From: Balneolaceae bacterium
GTDB lineage: Bacteria > Bacteroidota > Rhodothermia > Balneolales > Balneolaceae
NCBI GenBank assembly: GCA_007135335.1
Contig: SLJB01000073.1
Coordinates: 1 to 40,228 of the forward strand
Direction of reading: 5' to 3'
DNA: 40,228 nucleotides
The notes beneath the pieces were generated by a model, which made no database searches, was not told the DNA's origin, and was given only the letters and a program-made list of their open reading frames with translations. A program made the position numbers and the translations under genes. Of the stretch, positions 10,545 through 19,888 are shown one piece after another. Every line of letters begins with the position of its first letter. Within the stretch, counting starts at the first letter, position 1.

Positions 10545-11981
10545 ATGAAAAGCAATCGCAGAGATTTTCTAAAAATATCGGGAATAGGCACATTAGGTAT
10601 TTTAGCAGGCTGTACTTCCAGTCGCGAAATAGAAAGCAAATTAAGTGAAATCAGAGAACAGGCTGAACGCACCCGAACGCAGCATTTTAATATGCACGGC
10701 TATGCCGCACCTGCAATGGATGTGGTTCGCGTTGGCGTTACCGGTTTGGGTAATCGTGGTTCAGGTACTGCGCGCCGTTTTGCAAGTATCGCAAATGTAG
10801 AGGTTGTAGCCCTGAACGATGTTCGCCCTGAAATGGTAGAGCGCTCGAAACAAGCAATTTCAGCATCGCATGACCCTGTGGGCTACTCAGATGGCCCCGA
10901 AGACTGGAAACGAATGTGCGAACGCGATGACATAGACCTGATCTGCATTGCCACCCCATGGGAACTGCACGCACCGCAGGCTATTTACGCTATGGAGCAT
11001 GGCAAGCATGTGTATGTGGAATTACCTGCTGCCAATACATTGGAAGAGTGCTGGCAGCTTGTGGAAACATCAGAACGAACACAAAAACACCTTGTTCAGA
11101 TGTCAAGCTCGTGCCATTATGGAGATGCTTCATTCGTGCTTAATATGATTCGCCAGGGACTTTTTGGTGAAGTTTTGCATGCAGAGGGTGGTTACATTCA
11201 TGATTTGATGAACTCACACAACTTCTCTAAAACTATGTATTATGAGATGTGGAGGCTGAACGAAAATATCGATCGTGACGGAAATCTCTATCCTCAGCAC
11301 GCTTTAACTCCAATGGCACAGATGATGGATATTAATTACGGCGATCAGTTTGATCACCTGGTTTCTATGCAGACAAACGATTTCATGATGGGTAAAAAAG
11401 CTGAAGAGCTTGCCGCTGAAGACAGTTTCTGGGAGCCGTATGTTGGCCGCAATTACAGCGGAAATATGAACACTACTCTTGTACGAACAGCCAATGGAAA
11501 AACAATCGTTATTCAGCATGATGTAACCACACCCCGTCCGGGTATTCGATTCCATATGATTAATGGAACCAAAGGTTCATATCTGGCACGTCCGGGTAGA
11601 ATAGGTTTCAGTTACCGGGATGGATGGATTCCGCAAGCAGATTATGATGCGCTGGTAGAAGAGTACACACCAAGAATTACCAAAGTTTTTAATGAGATGA
11701 TTCGACAGGCTGAGCAAACCGGCAGGCCGGAACACTCCTATGCGCGAGTAAATGCCATGGACTGGCGTTTGATTGACTGTCTCAGAAATGGTCTTCCCGT
11801 AGAGGTTGACGTTTACGATTCAGTAGCTACTACATCTATAACTCCGTTAAGTGAGTGGTCTGTGGCCAATGGATCCATGCCGGTTAAGGTGCCGGATTTC
11901 ACCGGTGGTTCATGGAGAACCAATGAGCGAGGAATGAACGTAAACCTGGAAACAGGTGGCGGAAATACCCGCATCAGATAG
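10545..11981 (+). CDS. Gfo/Idh/MocA oxidoreductase, GH109-like, Tat leader with lipobox (paralog B)
   Basis: 478 aa; NRRDFLKISGIGTLGILAGCTSS; VGVTGLGNRGSG; ATPWELHAPQAIYAMEHGKHVYVELPAANTLEECWQLVETSERT; YIHDL, MWRLNEN, LYPQHA, PLSEWSVANGS. Confidence 0.85.
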   Translation: MKSNRRDFLKISGIGTLGILAGCTSSREIESKLSEIREQAERTRTQHFNMHGYAAPAMDVVRVGVTGLGNRGSGTARRFASIANVEVVALNDVRPEMVERSKQAISASHDPVGYSDGPEDWKRMCERDDIDLICIATPWELHAPQAIYAMEHGKHVYVELPAANTLEECWQLVETSERTQKHLVQMSSSCHYGDASFVLNMIRQGLFGEVLHAEGGYIHDLMNSHNFSKTMYYEMWRLNENIDRDGNLYPQHALTPMAQMMDINYGDQFDHLVSMQTNDFMMGKKAEELAAEDSFWEPYVGRNYSGNMNTTLVRTANGKTIVIQHDVTTPRPGIRFHMINGTKGSYLARPGRIGFSYRDGWIPQADYDALVEEYTPRITKVFNEMIRQAEQTGRPEHSYARVNAMDWRLIDCLRNGLPVEVDVYDSVATTSITPLSEWSVANGSMPVKVPDFTGGSWRTNERGMNVNLETGGGNTRIR

Positions 11982-12005
11982 GTTGCAATTACAGTAGAAA
12001 CTTCA

Positions 12006-12060
12006 GGGCAATACATGCAGAAGCTCAGGATTGAAAAGCTGCTTGTATTGCCCTTTTTTT
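12006..12060 (+). terminator. Rho-independent terminator between GH109-like paralogs B and C
   Basis: GGGCAATACATGCAG ... CTGCTTGTATTGCCC (15-bp arms, one mismatch) followed by TTTTTTT. Confidence 0.85.
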
Positions 12061-12173
12061 GATCTCAACTTCTTGTAAAATCACCGATCGGCAGATTGTT
12101 TTAGCCGTTCTTATCAAATAATCAGGGATTAGTCACACAGGATATAATCCCACAGTAAAAAGGGAATAAATAG

Positions 12174-13607
12174 ATGGAAAGCAATCGCAGAGATTTTCTG
12201 AAAGCAGCAGGTGTAGGTTCGTTAGGTTTGATGGGTGCAGGTTTACTAAGCAGTTGTTCAAACAAAGCAGAAGCCCAAAGCCATTTAAACCATATAGAAG
12301 AGCAGGCCAACAGGCAATACACACCACAATTCAACATGCATGGTTTTGCTGCTCCGGCATTGGATGTTGTTCGTATCGGGGCTACGGGTCTGGGTGGCAG
12401 GGGTTCCGGAAATATGCGAAGATTGGCACAGATTGAAGGTGTGGAGATCAGAGCTCTGAACGATTTGGACCCCGGGAGAACACAGGCCGCTGCAGAATCC
12501 ATCAGTCATTTTGGGTTCAATCCTGAACTCTATTCCGGCCATGAAGATGATTGGAAAAAAATGTGTGAACAAGACGACCTCGATCTGATTATCGTCGGCA
12601 CGCCGTGGCATCTGCATGCACCGCAGGCTATTTATGCGATGGAGCAGGGCAAGCACGTGGCTGTTGAAGTGCCCATTGGCGTAACTGTTGAAGAGTGCTG
12701 GAAACTGGTTGAAACATCGGAGCGAACCCGTAAGCACTGCATGATGATGTCGAACCCGAATTACGGCGATTTTAACATGATGGTACTCGGAATGGCGCGC
12801 GATGGGTTCCTCGGAGAAATTATACATGGCGAAGGTGCCTACATCCACGACCTGATGCGATCACACAATTTCACGCAGAGATACCACAACATGTGGCGGC
12901 TGAAAGAGAATGCAACCCGCGATGGAAACCTCTATCCAACACACGGACTCGGTTCACTATGCCAGGCAATGGATATAAACAACGGTGACCAGATGGACTT
13001 TATAGTATCGGTTTCTTCGAACGATTTTATGATGGGTGAAACAGCCAAAGAGTTAGCCGCTGCCGACCCGGCTTTCGAACCATTTGTGGGGATGAATTTT
13101 CGAGGAAATATGAACACGAGTATCATCAAAACGAAAAAAGGTCGCACAATTATGCTCCAGCACGATGTTACTTCGCCGCGACCCGGTGTTCGCTTTGATC
13201 TGCTGAGCGGAACAAAAGGCATTGTTCAAAACAGGCCTCCACGATTTGCTCATGATCACGACGGCTGGGTGAGTGATACTGAATTTGCCGAAATTCAGGA
13301 GAAGTACAGACCTGAAATCAGTAAACGTGTAGGTGATATCTCAAGGCAAATTGGAGGCCATGGCGGCATTGACACCATGATGAGCTGGCGCCTTGTGGAC
13401 TGCCTCCGTAACGGAATTCCGCTGGATATGTCGGTTTATGACGGCGTATTGTGGAGTGTTATTGCTCCCTTAAGTGAGTGGTCGGTTGCTAACAACGGAA
13501 GGCCAATCAACGTGCCTGATTTTACAGCAGGCAACTGGCAGACCAACGACCGCTTGATGGATATTGAACTTGTTCATGGCGGCAATACAGGTATTAAACC
13601 GATTTAG
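12174..13607 (+). CDS. Gfo/Idh/MocA oxidoreductase, GH109-like, Tat leader with lipobox (paralog C)
   Basis: 477 aa; NRRDFLKAAGVGSLGLMGAGLLSSCSN; GATGLGGRGSG; GTPWHLHAPQAIYAMEQGKHVAVEVPIGVTVEECWKLVETSERTRKHCMMM; AYIHDL, MWRLKEN, NLYPTHGLG, QHDVTSPRPGVRFDLLSGTKG. Confidence 0.88.
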   Translation: MESNRRDFLKAAGVGSLGLMGAGLLSSCSNKAEAQSHLNHIEEQANRQYTPQFNMHGFAAPALDVVRIGATGLGGRGSGNMRRLAQIEGVEIRALNDLDPGRTQAAAESISHFGFNPELYSGHEDDWKKMCEQDDLDLIIVGTPWHLHAPQAIYAMEQGKHVAVEVPIGVTVEECWKLVETSERTRKHCMMMSNPNYGDFNMMVLGMARDGFLGEIIHGEGAYIHDLMRSHNFTQRYHNMWRLKENATRDGNLYPTHGLGSLCQAMDINNGDQMDFIVSVSSNDFMMGETAKELAAADPAFEPFVGMNFRGNMNTSIIKTKKGRTIMLQHDVTSPRPGVRFDLLSGTKGIVQNRPPRFAHDHDGWVSDTEFAEIQEKYRPEISKRVGDISRQIGGHGGIDTMMSWRLVDCLRNGIPLDMSVYDGVLWSVIAPLSEWSVANNGRPINVPDFTAGNWQTNDRLMDIELVHGGNTGIKPI

Positions 13608-13638
13608 CCTGAATGTTCACAAAATCAGAAATGGAATA

Positions 13639-14811
13639 ATGAAAAAATCAAAACGGAACAGGTCATTGATGGCCGGCAGAATGCTCAGTTTATTTATAAG
13701 TCTGCTAATACTTCAGGGCTGTTCAAACACAGATAATCCAGGGAGCGAATATTACTCGCCGGATGATTACACCTCGGTGCCAAAATTTAATTCCCATGTG
13801 CACCTGCATGGCGATAATACCACCTATATCGATCAATCGGTTGATGACAATTTTAAACTGCTTTCGTTTGTCTCCTCTTCTCCAAACAGAACCAGACAAA
13901 TCTCCATTATAGACCAGGAAAAACATACCCTGCAACTCATGGAGAGTTATCCCGAAGATTTGTTCTTAACAACAACTCTGTTAAATCCTTACGGATTTAA
14001 TGAAGAGGGATGGGTGGAAGAAGCGATAGCTCATATGGATCAATCTTTCAAAAACGGAGCGGTGGCCATAAAAATAAGAAAAAGCATTGGGATGGAAGTG
14101 CGAAAACCCAATGGTGATTTTGTCCGGATTGACGACCCGAAATTTGATCCGATCATTCAGTTTATCGCAGATAACAACATCACGCTGATTGGCCATATCG
14201 GCGAGCCGAAAAATTGCTGGCTGCCACTTGAGGAGATGACAGTTGGAGGCGATAGGCAGTATTACAGTGAAAATCCACAATATCATATGTACCTGCATCC
14301 CGAATTTTTATCGCACGAGGATCACATCAGCGCGGTCGAAAATATGCTTGAGAAGCATCCGGATGTACGCTATGTTGGGGCGCATCTTGCAAGCCTTGAG
14401 TATGATGTGGATGAACTCGCAAAACGGCTCGACAGGTTTCCGAACCTGGCTGTTGATATGGCCGAACGCATTTCACATTTTCAATATCAGGCTGTAACCG
14501 ACTGGCAAAAAGTCCGCGATTTTTTTATCAAGTACCAGGACCGGCTGATCTATGCCACGGATGATTCGAACTATGGCCCAAAACCCTACTTTGGAGCTGA
14601 ACTTACAGATCAAACACTGAGAACAGATCAGCAAATTCGCGATGCCACAACCGAAAATTATCAGCGGCATTGGAAGTTTTTCACTTATGATGGCGTGATG
14701 ACCGCCCCAAAATTACCGGACATGGAGTTTCGTGCATTGAATCTTCCCAAAGAAGTGGTAGATAAGATCTACCTGGAAAATGCACAAATATGGTTTCCCG
14801 GAATATTATAG
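13639..14811 (+). CDS. Amidohydrolase (PF04909-like), lipoprotein
   Basis: ORF track starts at 13564, but the more plausible start is ATG 13639 (MKKSKRNRSL...LLILQGCSN, lipobox), which removes the overlap with the upstream CDS. FNSHVHLHG, VAIKIRKSIGM, LIGHIGEPKNCWLPLEEMT, VGAHLASL, IYATDDSN. Confidence 0.85.
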   Translation: MKKSKRNRSLMAGRMLSLFISLLILQGCSNTDNPGSEYYSPDDYTSVPKFNSHVHLHGDNTTYIDQSVDDNFKLLSFVSSSPNRTRQISIIDQEKHTLQLMESYPEDLFLTTTLLNPYGFNEEGWVEEAIAHMDQSFKNGAVAIKIRKSIGMEVRKPNGDFVRIDDPKFDPIIQFIADNNITLIGHIGEPKNCWLPLEEMTVGGDRQYYSENPQYHMYLHPEFLSHEDHISAVENMLEKHPDVRYVGAHLASLEYDVDELAKRLDRFPNLAVDMAERISHFQYQAVTDWQKVRDFFIKYQDRLIYATDDSNYGPKPYFGAELTDQTLRTDQQIRDATTENYQRHWKFFTYDGVMTAPKLPDMEFRALNLPKEVVDKIYLENAQIWFPGIL

Positions 14812-14926
14812 AACGGAAAAAACAGTTAAGTGCTGAGTTTATTTTTTTGACTCGAGTATTTGAATTATTTTAGTCGGTCAGGCATACGCCGGGATTATTG
14901 TTAAACATTGAGCAAACACAGATTTC

Positions 14927-16642
14927 ATGAATTTTATTGGTAAAACCACAGAAGAGCGAACATTTGATGCTATTGTAATAGGCTCCGGGATGAGCGGCGG
15001 ATATGCTGCCAAGGAGCTATGTGACAGGGGGGTAAAGACCCTTGTTCTTGAAAGAGGACGCCCGCTCAAACATGGCGATTATCCCACAGCAACTCTCGAC
15101 CCCTGGGAGATAGACAATGCCGGGCGTCTGTCACGCGAAATGCTTCAGCGAAATCCGATTATAGCCCGCTGTTACGCGTACGATAAAACAACGGAGCATC
15201 TCTTTGTGAAGGATGAGGAGCAGCCTTATATACAGGAAAAACCGTTTGACTGGATCCGCAGTTACCAGGAAGGTGGAAAATCCCTGGTATGGGCTCGTGG
15301 CTGCCAGCGATGGAGCAAGTACGATTTTGAAGCCCCGGGCCGTGATGGTTACGGTATCGAGTGGCCTATTACCTATGATGATCTTGCACCCTGGTATTCA
15401 GATGTGGAACGGTTTGTAGGCTGGAGCGGAAATAAGGATGGCCTGGAGCATTTTCCTGATGGTGAGTTCCTGCCCCCGTATGAGTTTAACTGTGTTGAAA
15501 AACACATGAAAGAGAAAGTAGAAAGCACATTTAAAGATAGGTTTTTTATCCAGGGACGATGCGCCCATCTTACTGAAGTTAAAGAAATTCACCGGCAGCA
15601 GGGCAGGGGGCTGTGCCTCTCCAGAACATTATGCCAGCGCGGCTGTCCGTATGGCGCTTATTTCAGCTCAAATTCCTCTACACTACCCTGGGCAGAGCGA
15701 ACAGGGAATCTTACCATCCGTACCCATTCTGTGGTGCACTCCATCATCTATGATGAAGACCTGGGTAAGGCAACAGGTGTGCGGGTAGTGGATGCTAATA
15801 CCCTCGAGATGACTGAATTTTATGCACGGATTGTGTTTGTGAACGCAGCCTGCATCAATTCGAATATGATATTGCTGAATAGTACGTCAGATCGATTTCC
15901 AAACGGACTGGGCAATGACAGCGGTGTACTTGGTCACTACATCGGTTTTCATAACTATCGCGGACGAATGAGCGCCACGATTGATGGTTTTGACGATAGT
16001 TATTTTTACGGCAGGAGACCGACCGGCCCTATCATCCCCCCATTTCGAAATGTTTTCGGTCAGGAGAGTGATGCAGATTTTCAGGGTCGATATCATATCT
16101 CAATGAATGCAAGCCGTCCCGGGTGGAACCGTGGTGTGCGATCAGATAAGATCGGAAAAGAGTTGATTGAAGAACTTCAGACTCCCGGAAGCTGGAGAAT
16201 CGGCGGGCGGATGTCAGGTGAAGTGGTGCCGAAGTTCGAAAATCATGTTCGCCTCAGTGAAACAGAGACCGATAAATGGGGTTTCCCGCAGCTAGTTATT
16301 TCCATTGATTACGCTGAAAATGATGTAAAAATGATGCACGATTTTCTGGAAAAGGGAGCTGAGATTCTGGAAGCTGTGGGAGGGAAAAACATCACAGTGA
16401 GTGATAATAACCAGGCTCCCGGACTTGACATCCACGAGATGGGAGGTGTGCGGATGGGTAAAGATCCCAAAACATCCATCCTGAACAAATGGAACCAGGT
16501 GCACAGTTGCAAAAATGTATTTGTGACCGATGGTGCTTGCATGACCACCGTTTCTACTCAAAATCCTTCGTTAACATTTATGGCTTTGACTGCAAGAGCA
16601 GCAAATTACGCCGTAGAACAGATACGAAAAGGTGATTTGTGA
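14927..16642 (+). CDS. GMC-family FAD-dependent oxidoreductase (sugar/glycoside dehydrogenase large-subunit-like)
   Basis: 571 aa; FDAIVIGSGMSGGYAAKEL FAD motif; CLSRTLCQRGCPYGAYFSSNSS; DIHEMGGVRMGKDPKTSILNKWNQVHSCKNVFVTDGACMTTVSTQNPSLTFMALTARAA. No N-terminal signal peptide. Confidence 0.92.
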   Translation: MNFIGKTTEERTFDAIVIGSGMSGGYAAKELCDRGVKTLVLERGRPLKHGDYPTATLDPWEIDNAGRLSREMLQRNPIIARCYAYDKTTEHLFVKDEEQPYIQEKPFDWIRSYQEGGKSLVWARGCQRWSKYDFEAPGRDGYGIEWPITYDDLAPWYSDVERFVGWSGNKDGLEHFPDGEFLPPYEFNCVEKHMKEKVESTFKDRFFIQGRCAHLTEVKEIHRQQGRGLCLSRTLCQRGCPYGAYFSSNSSTLPWAERTGNLTIRTHSVVHSIIYDEDLGKATGVRVVDANTLEMTEFYARIVFVNAACINSNMILLNSTSDRFPNGLGNDSGVLGHYIGFHNYRGRMSATIDGFDDSYFYGRRPTGPIIPPFRNVFGQESDADFQGRYHISMNASRPGWNRGVRSDKIGKELIEELQTPGSWRIGGRMSGEVVPKFENHVRLSETETDKWGFPQLVISIDYAENDVKMMHDFLEKGAEILEAVGGKNITVSDNNQAPGLDIHEMGGVRMGKDPKTSILNKWNQVHSCKNVFVTDGACMTTVSTQNPSLTFMALTARAANYAVEQIRKGDL

Positions 16643-16734
16643 TCCATTCTTTACTACTAAGATAAACTCAGAAATTAATACTTATAGAGCCCGATGTAAT
16701 AGATTCAGCAGATAAGCAAAATATTACAATTGCA

Positions 16735-17607
16735 TCATGTAACATGCGGATAGTTTAACATGGGAAAAAGTTCGAGAATCTCCTTATCCGTAGGTTGATA
16801 TCCATACTCTGCAATTTCAAAAGATTCAACCCTGTCTATGCGCCGGGCGTTTTCAGCGCCATACCATTTTACCACCGATTTTTTGACATTATCGGACAGA
16901 TGGTCCATTTGGCTATTCCAGTTATCGAGCCATTTAACCAGCCACTCTTTTCTTTTGACGGGATTTTTTGGAACATCTTCATCGATACCCATAACCCTCG
17001 GCAGCCATTCATAAAATTGAGAAACATGCGCATCCAGGCCGTCAATTTTTGTTGAAAATGTATCGTCTACGGCTACGGTAATATCAGGAGTAAATGGATT
17101 TGGTCTTTTGAAACCATCCTCCATATAGAGAAAAACCGGATTTTTCTTCAATGCAGGAGTATCTGAAACAACATTTGGTACAACAACCAAAAAAGCGGCG
17201 TCCATAACCAATGTGCCGGCATAGCGATGATCGGGGTGATAGTCATTTGGCCGTAACCCGATCACTATATCAGCATTCCATTTTCGAATTTCCCTTATGA
17301 TATCATGCCGGATATGTAGATTCGGCATAAGTTCAGCATCGTGATTATCAAAAATCACATATTCGTCTATTCCGAGAATTTCAGCTGCTTTTTTTGCTTC
17401 ATCTGCTCTTCGTTTGGCTAAGGGTCCTCCCCCTTCTTCATGATGTCCGGCATCTCCGTTGGTCAGAGATAAAAACTTTACAGCATGTCCCATTTTGGCA
17501 AATTTAGCAGCTGTGCCGCCCATTTTAACTTCTGCATCATCCGGATGGGCAAATATCGCTATGATTCGAAGCTTGCGTTCAATCTGAGTGCTTTTTTCTT
17601 TTTCCAA
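16735..17607 (-). CDS. PIG-L family deacetylase, predicted cytoplasmic
   Basis: 290 aa; IAIFAHPDDAEVKMGG, LTNGDAGHH, NDYHPDHRYAG metal motifs; no signal peptide. Confidence 0.93.
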   Translation of the reverse strand: MEKEKSTQIERKLRIIAIFAHPDDAEVKMGGTAAKFAKMGHAVKFLSLTNGDAGHHEEGGGPLAKRRADEAKKAAEILGIDEYVIFDNHDAELMPNLHIRHDIIREIRKWNADIVIGLRPNDYHPDHRYAGTLVMDAAFLVVVPNVVSDTPALKKNPVFLYMEDGFKRPNPFTPDITVAVDDTFSTKIDGLDAHVSQFYEWLPRVMGIDEDVPKNPVKRKEWLVKWLDNWNSQMDHLSDNVKKSVVKWYGAENARRIDRVESFEIAEYGYQPTDKEILELFPMLNYPHVT

Positions 17608-17693
17608 ATTATTCAGGTAAGATATTTTTATTCTGTTTTATGCTCTAACAATAATATTGATATCCGGCAGAATACTGTTTTCTGCGATTATTG

Positions 17694-18707
17694 TTATTCA
17701 GAAATAACGGCTTGTAAACCTCCAATAACATTTTCCATGTAAAGTTTTGAATGCATGGCCAATTGATCGATCTCTTCCGGCGTTGAAGGCTGCCCCAGGT
17801 ACGAAGGGTAGATGTTTTCATACGTTAAGGTGATTGTGTGGCCTGTAAATGCTACGGGGGCTAAAAGCTGGTAGTGATCAATTTCTCCATAACCGGGCCC
17901 TGAAGTTGTTTTTTGGGGCCATGTTCGGCAGTCTTTTAAACAAAATCCCCGGATTAATTCGGCGCAGGTCCGGATGTCGCTAATAGGATCTACATCCAAA
18001 TACCATAAAACGTTACCGGCATCATAACTCATCCATACATTGGGATGATCTACTTCCAGGATGATTTTTTTAAGAGCCTGGCCGGTACCCGTTGTTACCC
18101 CGCCATGCTGTTTCATCACCAATGTTACATTATAATCGGCTGCAATGGGTGCAAGTTGTTTAAATCGCGTTGTCCATAACTCCGGATCACCTCCGTCGGT
18201 TGCCCCAAATATCAGTACATACTCTATTCCTGCAGCCGCTGCCTGTTTAATACGATTGGTGAGTATTTCAACCGCATTATCATGGTCGGGGTACACAGTA
18301 GAAAACATTTGAACGGGTTCAAGCCCAAGATCCCGGCAACGCCTTCCTAGTTCAGCAGCCCGGTCTGGATGAGCGTCTTCAGGCATTACAGGATAATTAT
18401 TACCATCTTCATCACGATGCTGAGTGCCCCAGGCTACATGATCGTAACCTGCACTTTTCAAACCCTTCAGTGCTCTTTCAAACGGATAGTTTCGATAGGG
18501 CAGTGTCATACAGGCATGAATGAATTGAGTTGGTTTCCCTGTCTTAATTTCCCGGTGCCGGGTTAAATCTAATTTTTTCGCAGATACGGATTCTGACAGA
18601 ACCGTATTGCTAATCGTACCGGTAGCCATTGCTCCTAAAGCTAAAGCACTGCTTTTGATAAATGAACGACGATCCGGCTGGTTTTTGGGAGTAGTTTTAC
18701 GGGACAT
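17694..18707 (-). CDS. Sugar phosphate isomerase/epimerase-like TIM barrel, Tat leader
   Basis: ORF extends to 18761, but the likely start is MSRKTTPKNQPDRRSFIKSSALALGAMA at 18707. YDHVAWGT, VMKQHGGVTTGTG, SYDAGNVLWY, GFCLKDC, TYENIYPSYLG. Confidence 0.82.
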   Translation of the reverse strand: MSRKTTPKNQPDRRSFIKSSALALGAMATGTISNTVLSESVSAKKLDLTRHREIKTGKPTQFIHACMTLPYRNYPFERALKGLKSAGYDHVAWGTQHRDEDGNNYPVMPEDAHPDRAAELGRRCRDLGLEPVQMFSTVYPDHDNAVEILTNRIKQAAAAGIEYVLIFGATDGGDPELWTTRFKQLAPIAADYNVTLVMKQHGGVTTGTGQALKKIILEVDHPNVWMSYDAGNVLWYLDVDPISDIRTCAELIRGFCLKDCRTWPQKTTSGPGYGEIDHYQLLAPVAFTGHTITLTYENIYPSYLGQPSTPEEIDQLAMHSKLYMENVIGGLQAVISE

Positions 18708-18785
18708 ATTTTTCTTTATTTTTTGTGCATTTGTTATAAAGTAAATGTGGACGATGCTCAAAGAAAGAAAGCTAATTTCAATGTT

Positions 18786-18835
18786 TTAAAAAAATAAATA
18801 TTTCAAAAGTAAAGGATTAAAAAAATAAATATTTC
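18786..18835. repeat. Two identical 19-bp direct repeats, 31 bp start to start, in a divergent intergenic region
   Basis: TTAAAAAAATAAATATTTC at 18786-18804 and again at 18817-18835, between divergent CDSs starting at 18707(-) and 18977(+). Confidence 0.9.
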
Positions 18836-18976
18836 TTTTCATTATTTTTAGTTTACTTATTAACTGAGGTTATTGGGAGGTTGTTTACTTAGAACCCATG
18901 CATTTCGTTAGCAACCGATTTAATGAGTGAGCCCAACTCTTTTGAAAAACTTATGAATTAATGTGACTCAGATAAT

Positions 18977-19888
18977 ATGATGAAAACATATACCAGGAAC
19001 GAGTTTTTAAAAACCGGTGCATTGGCTGCGGCCGGTCTCACAATATTACCGGGATGTTACGGCAGAAAGCCCCTTAAAGATGTTCAGATTGGTGTAATTG
19101 ATATTAACGGGCGTACCGGCGTGCAATTTGGCGGACTGGGCAGGACAGCTGAAATCAGTGCGGTTGAAAAAGCGGCAAGAATCGGGTTTGAAGGGGTTGA
19201 AATTACTTTTGGCGGACCTGATGAAGAGGGCGTTTTACATTTGGCCCGCAATGAGCGGCAGCAGGAGTATCTTAAAGAGTTTGATGCGCACGGTATTAAA
19301 CCTGCGGGCACGCATTTGATGGTTCTGCATGAAAACTTCCTGAAAAATCCCGATGATCCTCTGGCAGTGCAGTGGGTAGAACAAGCTATACCGGCCACCC
19401 GAAATCTGGGTACAGAAGTAATACTGTTACCGTTTTTCTTTGATGGTGCTATTGAAGAACGGCATGAGCAAGAATATGTGGCCGATATATTGAGAGAACT
19501 GGCTCCTGAAGCGGAAGCAAATGGTGTTATTCTCGGTTTAGAAAATACACTGTCTGCTGAAGAGAACATGTTTATTTTAGAAAGAGTGAATTCACCAGCC
19601 GTGAAAGTATATTACGATGTGGGGAATTCCACCCATTTTGGCCATGACATCTATTCCGAAATTCCATTTCTTGGAAATAATATCTGCCAATTCCATATTA
19701 AAGATAATCCACACTATATGGGGCAGGGTGAAATTGATTTTGAGCGTGTATTCCGTGCCATCGATGAAATTGGCTTTAAGGGATGGCTGAATATAGAAAC
19801 GGTACCCGTCTCGGGCAATATTGCCGACAGAGAACAGGATTTGCGCATCAATCTTGAATTTACCCGGAATATGATTGCAGGAATGTAG
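18977..19888 (+). CDS. Sugar phosphate isomerase/epimerase-like TIM barrel with lipoprotein/Tat-like leader
   Basis: 303 aa; TRNEFLKTGALAAAGLTILPGCYG; FEGVEITFG, LGLENTLSAEEN, VYYDVGNSTHFG, CQFHIKDN, WLNIETVP (E-D-H-E type ligand pattern). Confidence 0.87.
   Translation: MMKTYTRNEFLKTGALAAAGLTILPGCYGRKPLKDVQIGVIDINGRTGVQFGGLGRTAEISAVEKAARIGFEGVEITFGGPDEEGVLHLARNERQQEYLKEFDAHGIKPAGTHLMVLHENFLKNPDDPLAVQWVEQAIPATRNLGTEVILLPFFFDGAIEERHEQEYVADILRELAPEAEANGVILGLENTLSAEENMFILERVNSPAVKVYYDVGNSTHFGHDIYSEIPFLGNNICQFHIKDNPHYMGQGEIDFERVFRAIDEIGFKGWLNIETVPVSGNIADREQDLRINLEFTRNMIAGM

Noticed and set aside
12285-12848. 187-aa minus-strand ORF
   Set aside because: Antisense to GH109-like paralog C; composition typical of a shadow ORF.
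13564-13638. N-terminal extension of the amidohydrolase ORF
   Set aside because: It overlaps the previous CDS and precedes a good lipoprotein start at 13639.
19084-19569. 161-aa minus-strand ORF rich in Ser/Cys
   Set aside because: Antisense to the isomerase-like CDS at 18977..19888; low-complexity shadow translation.
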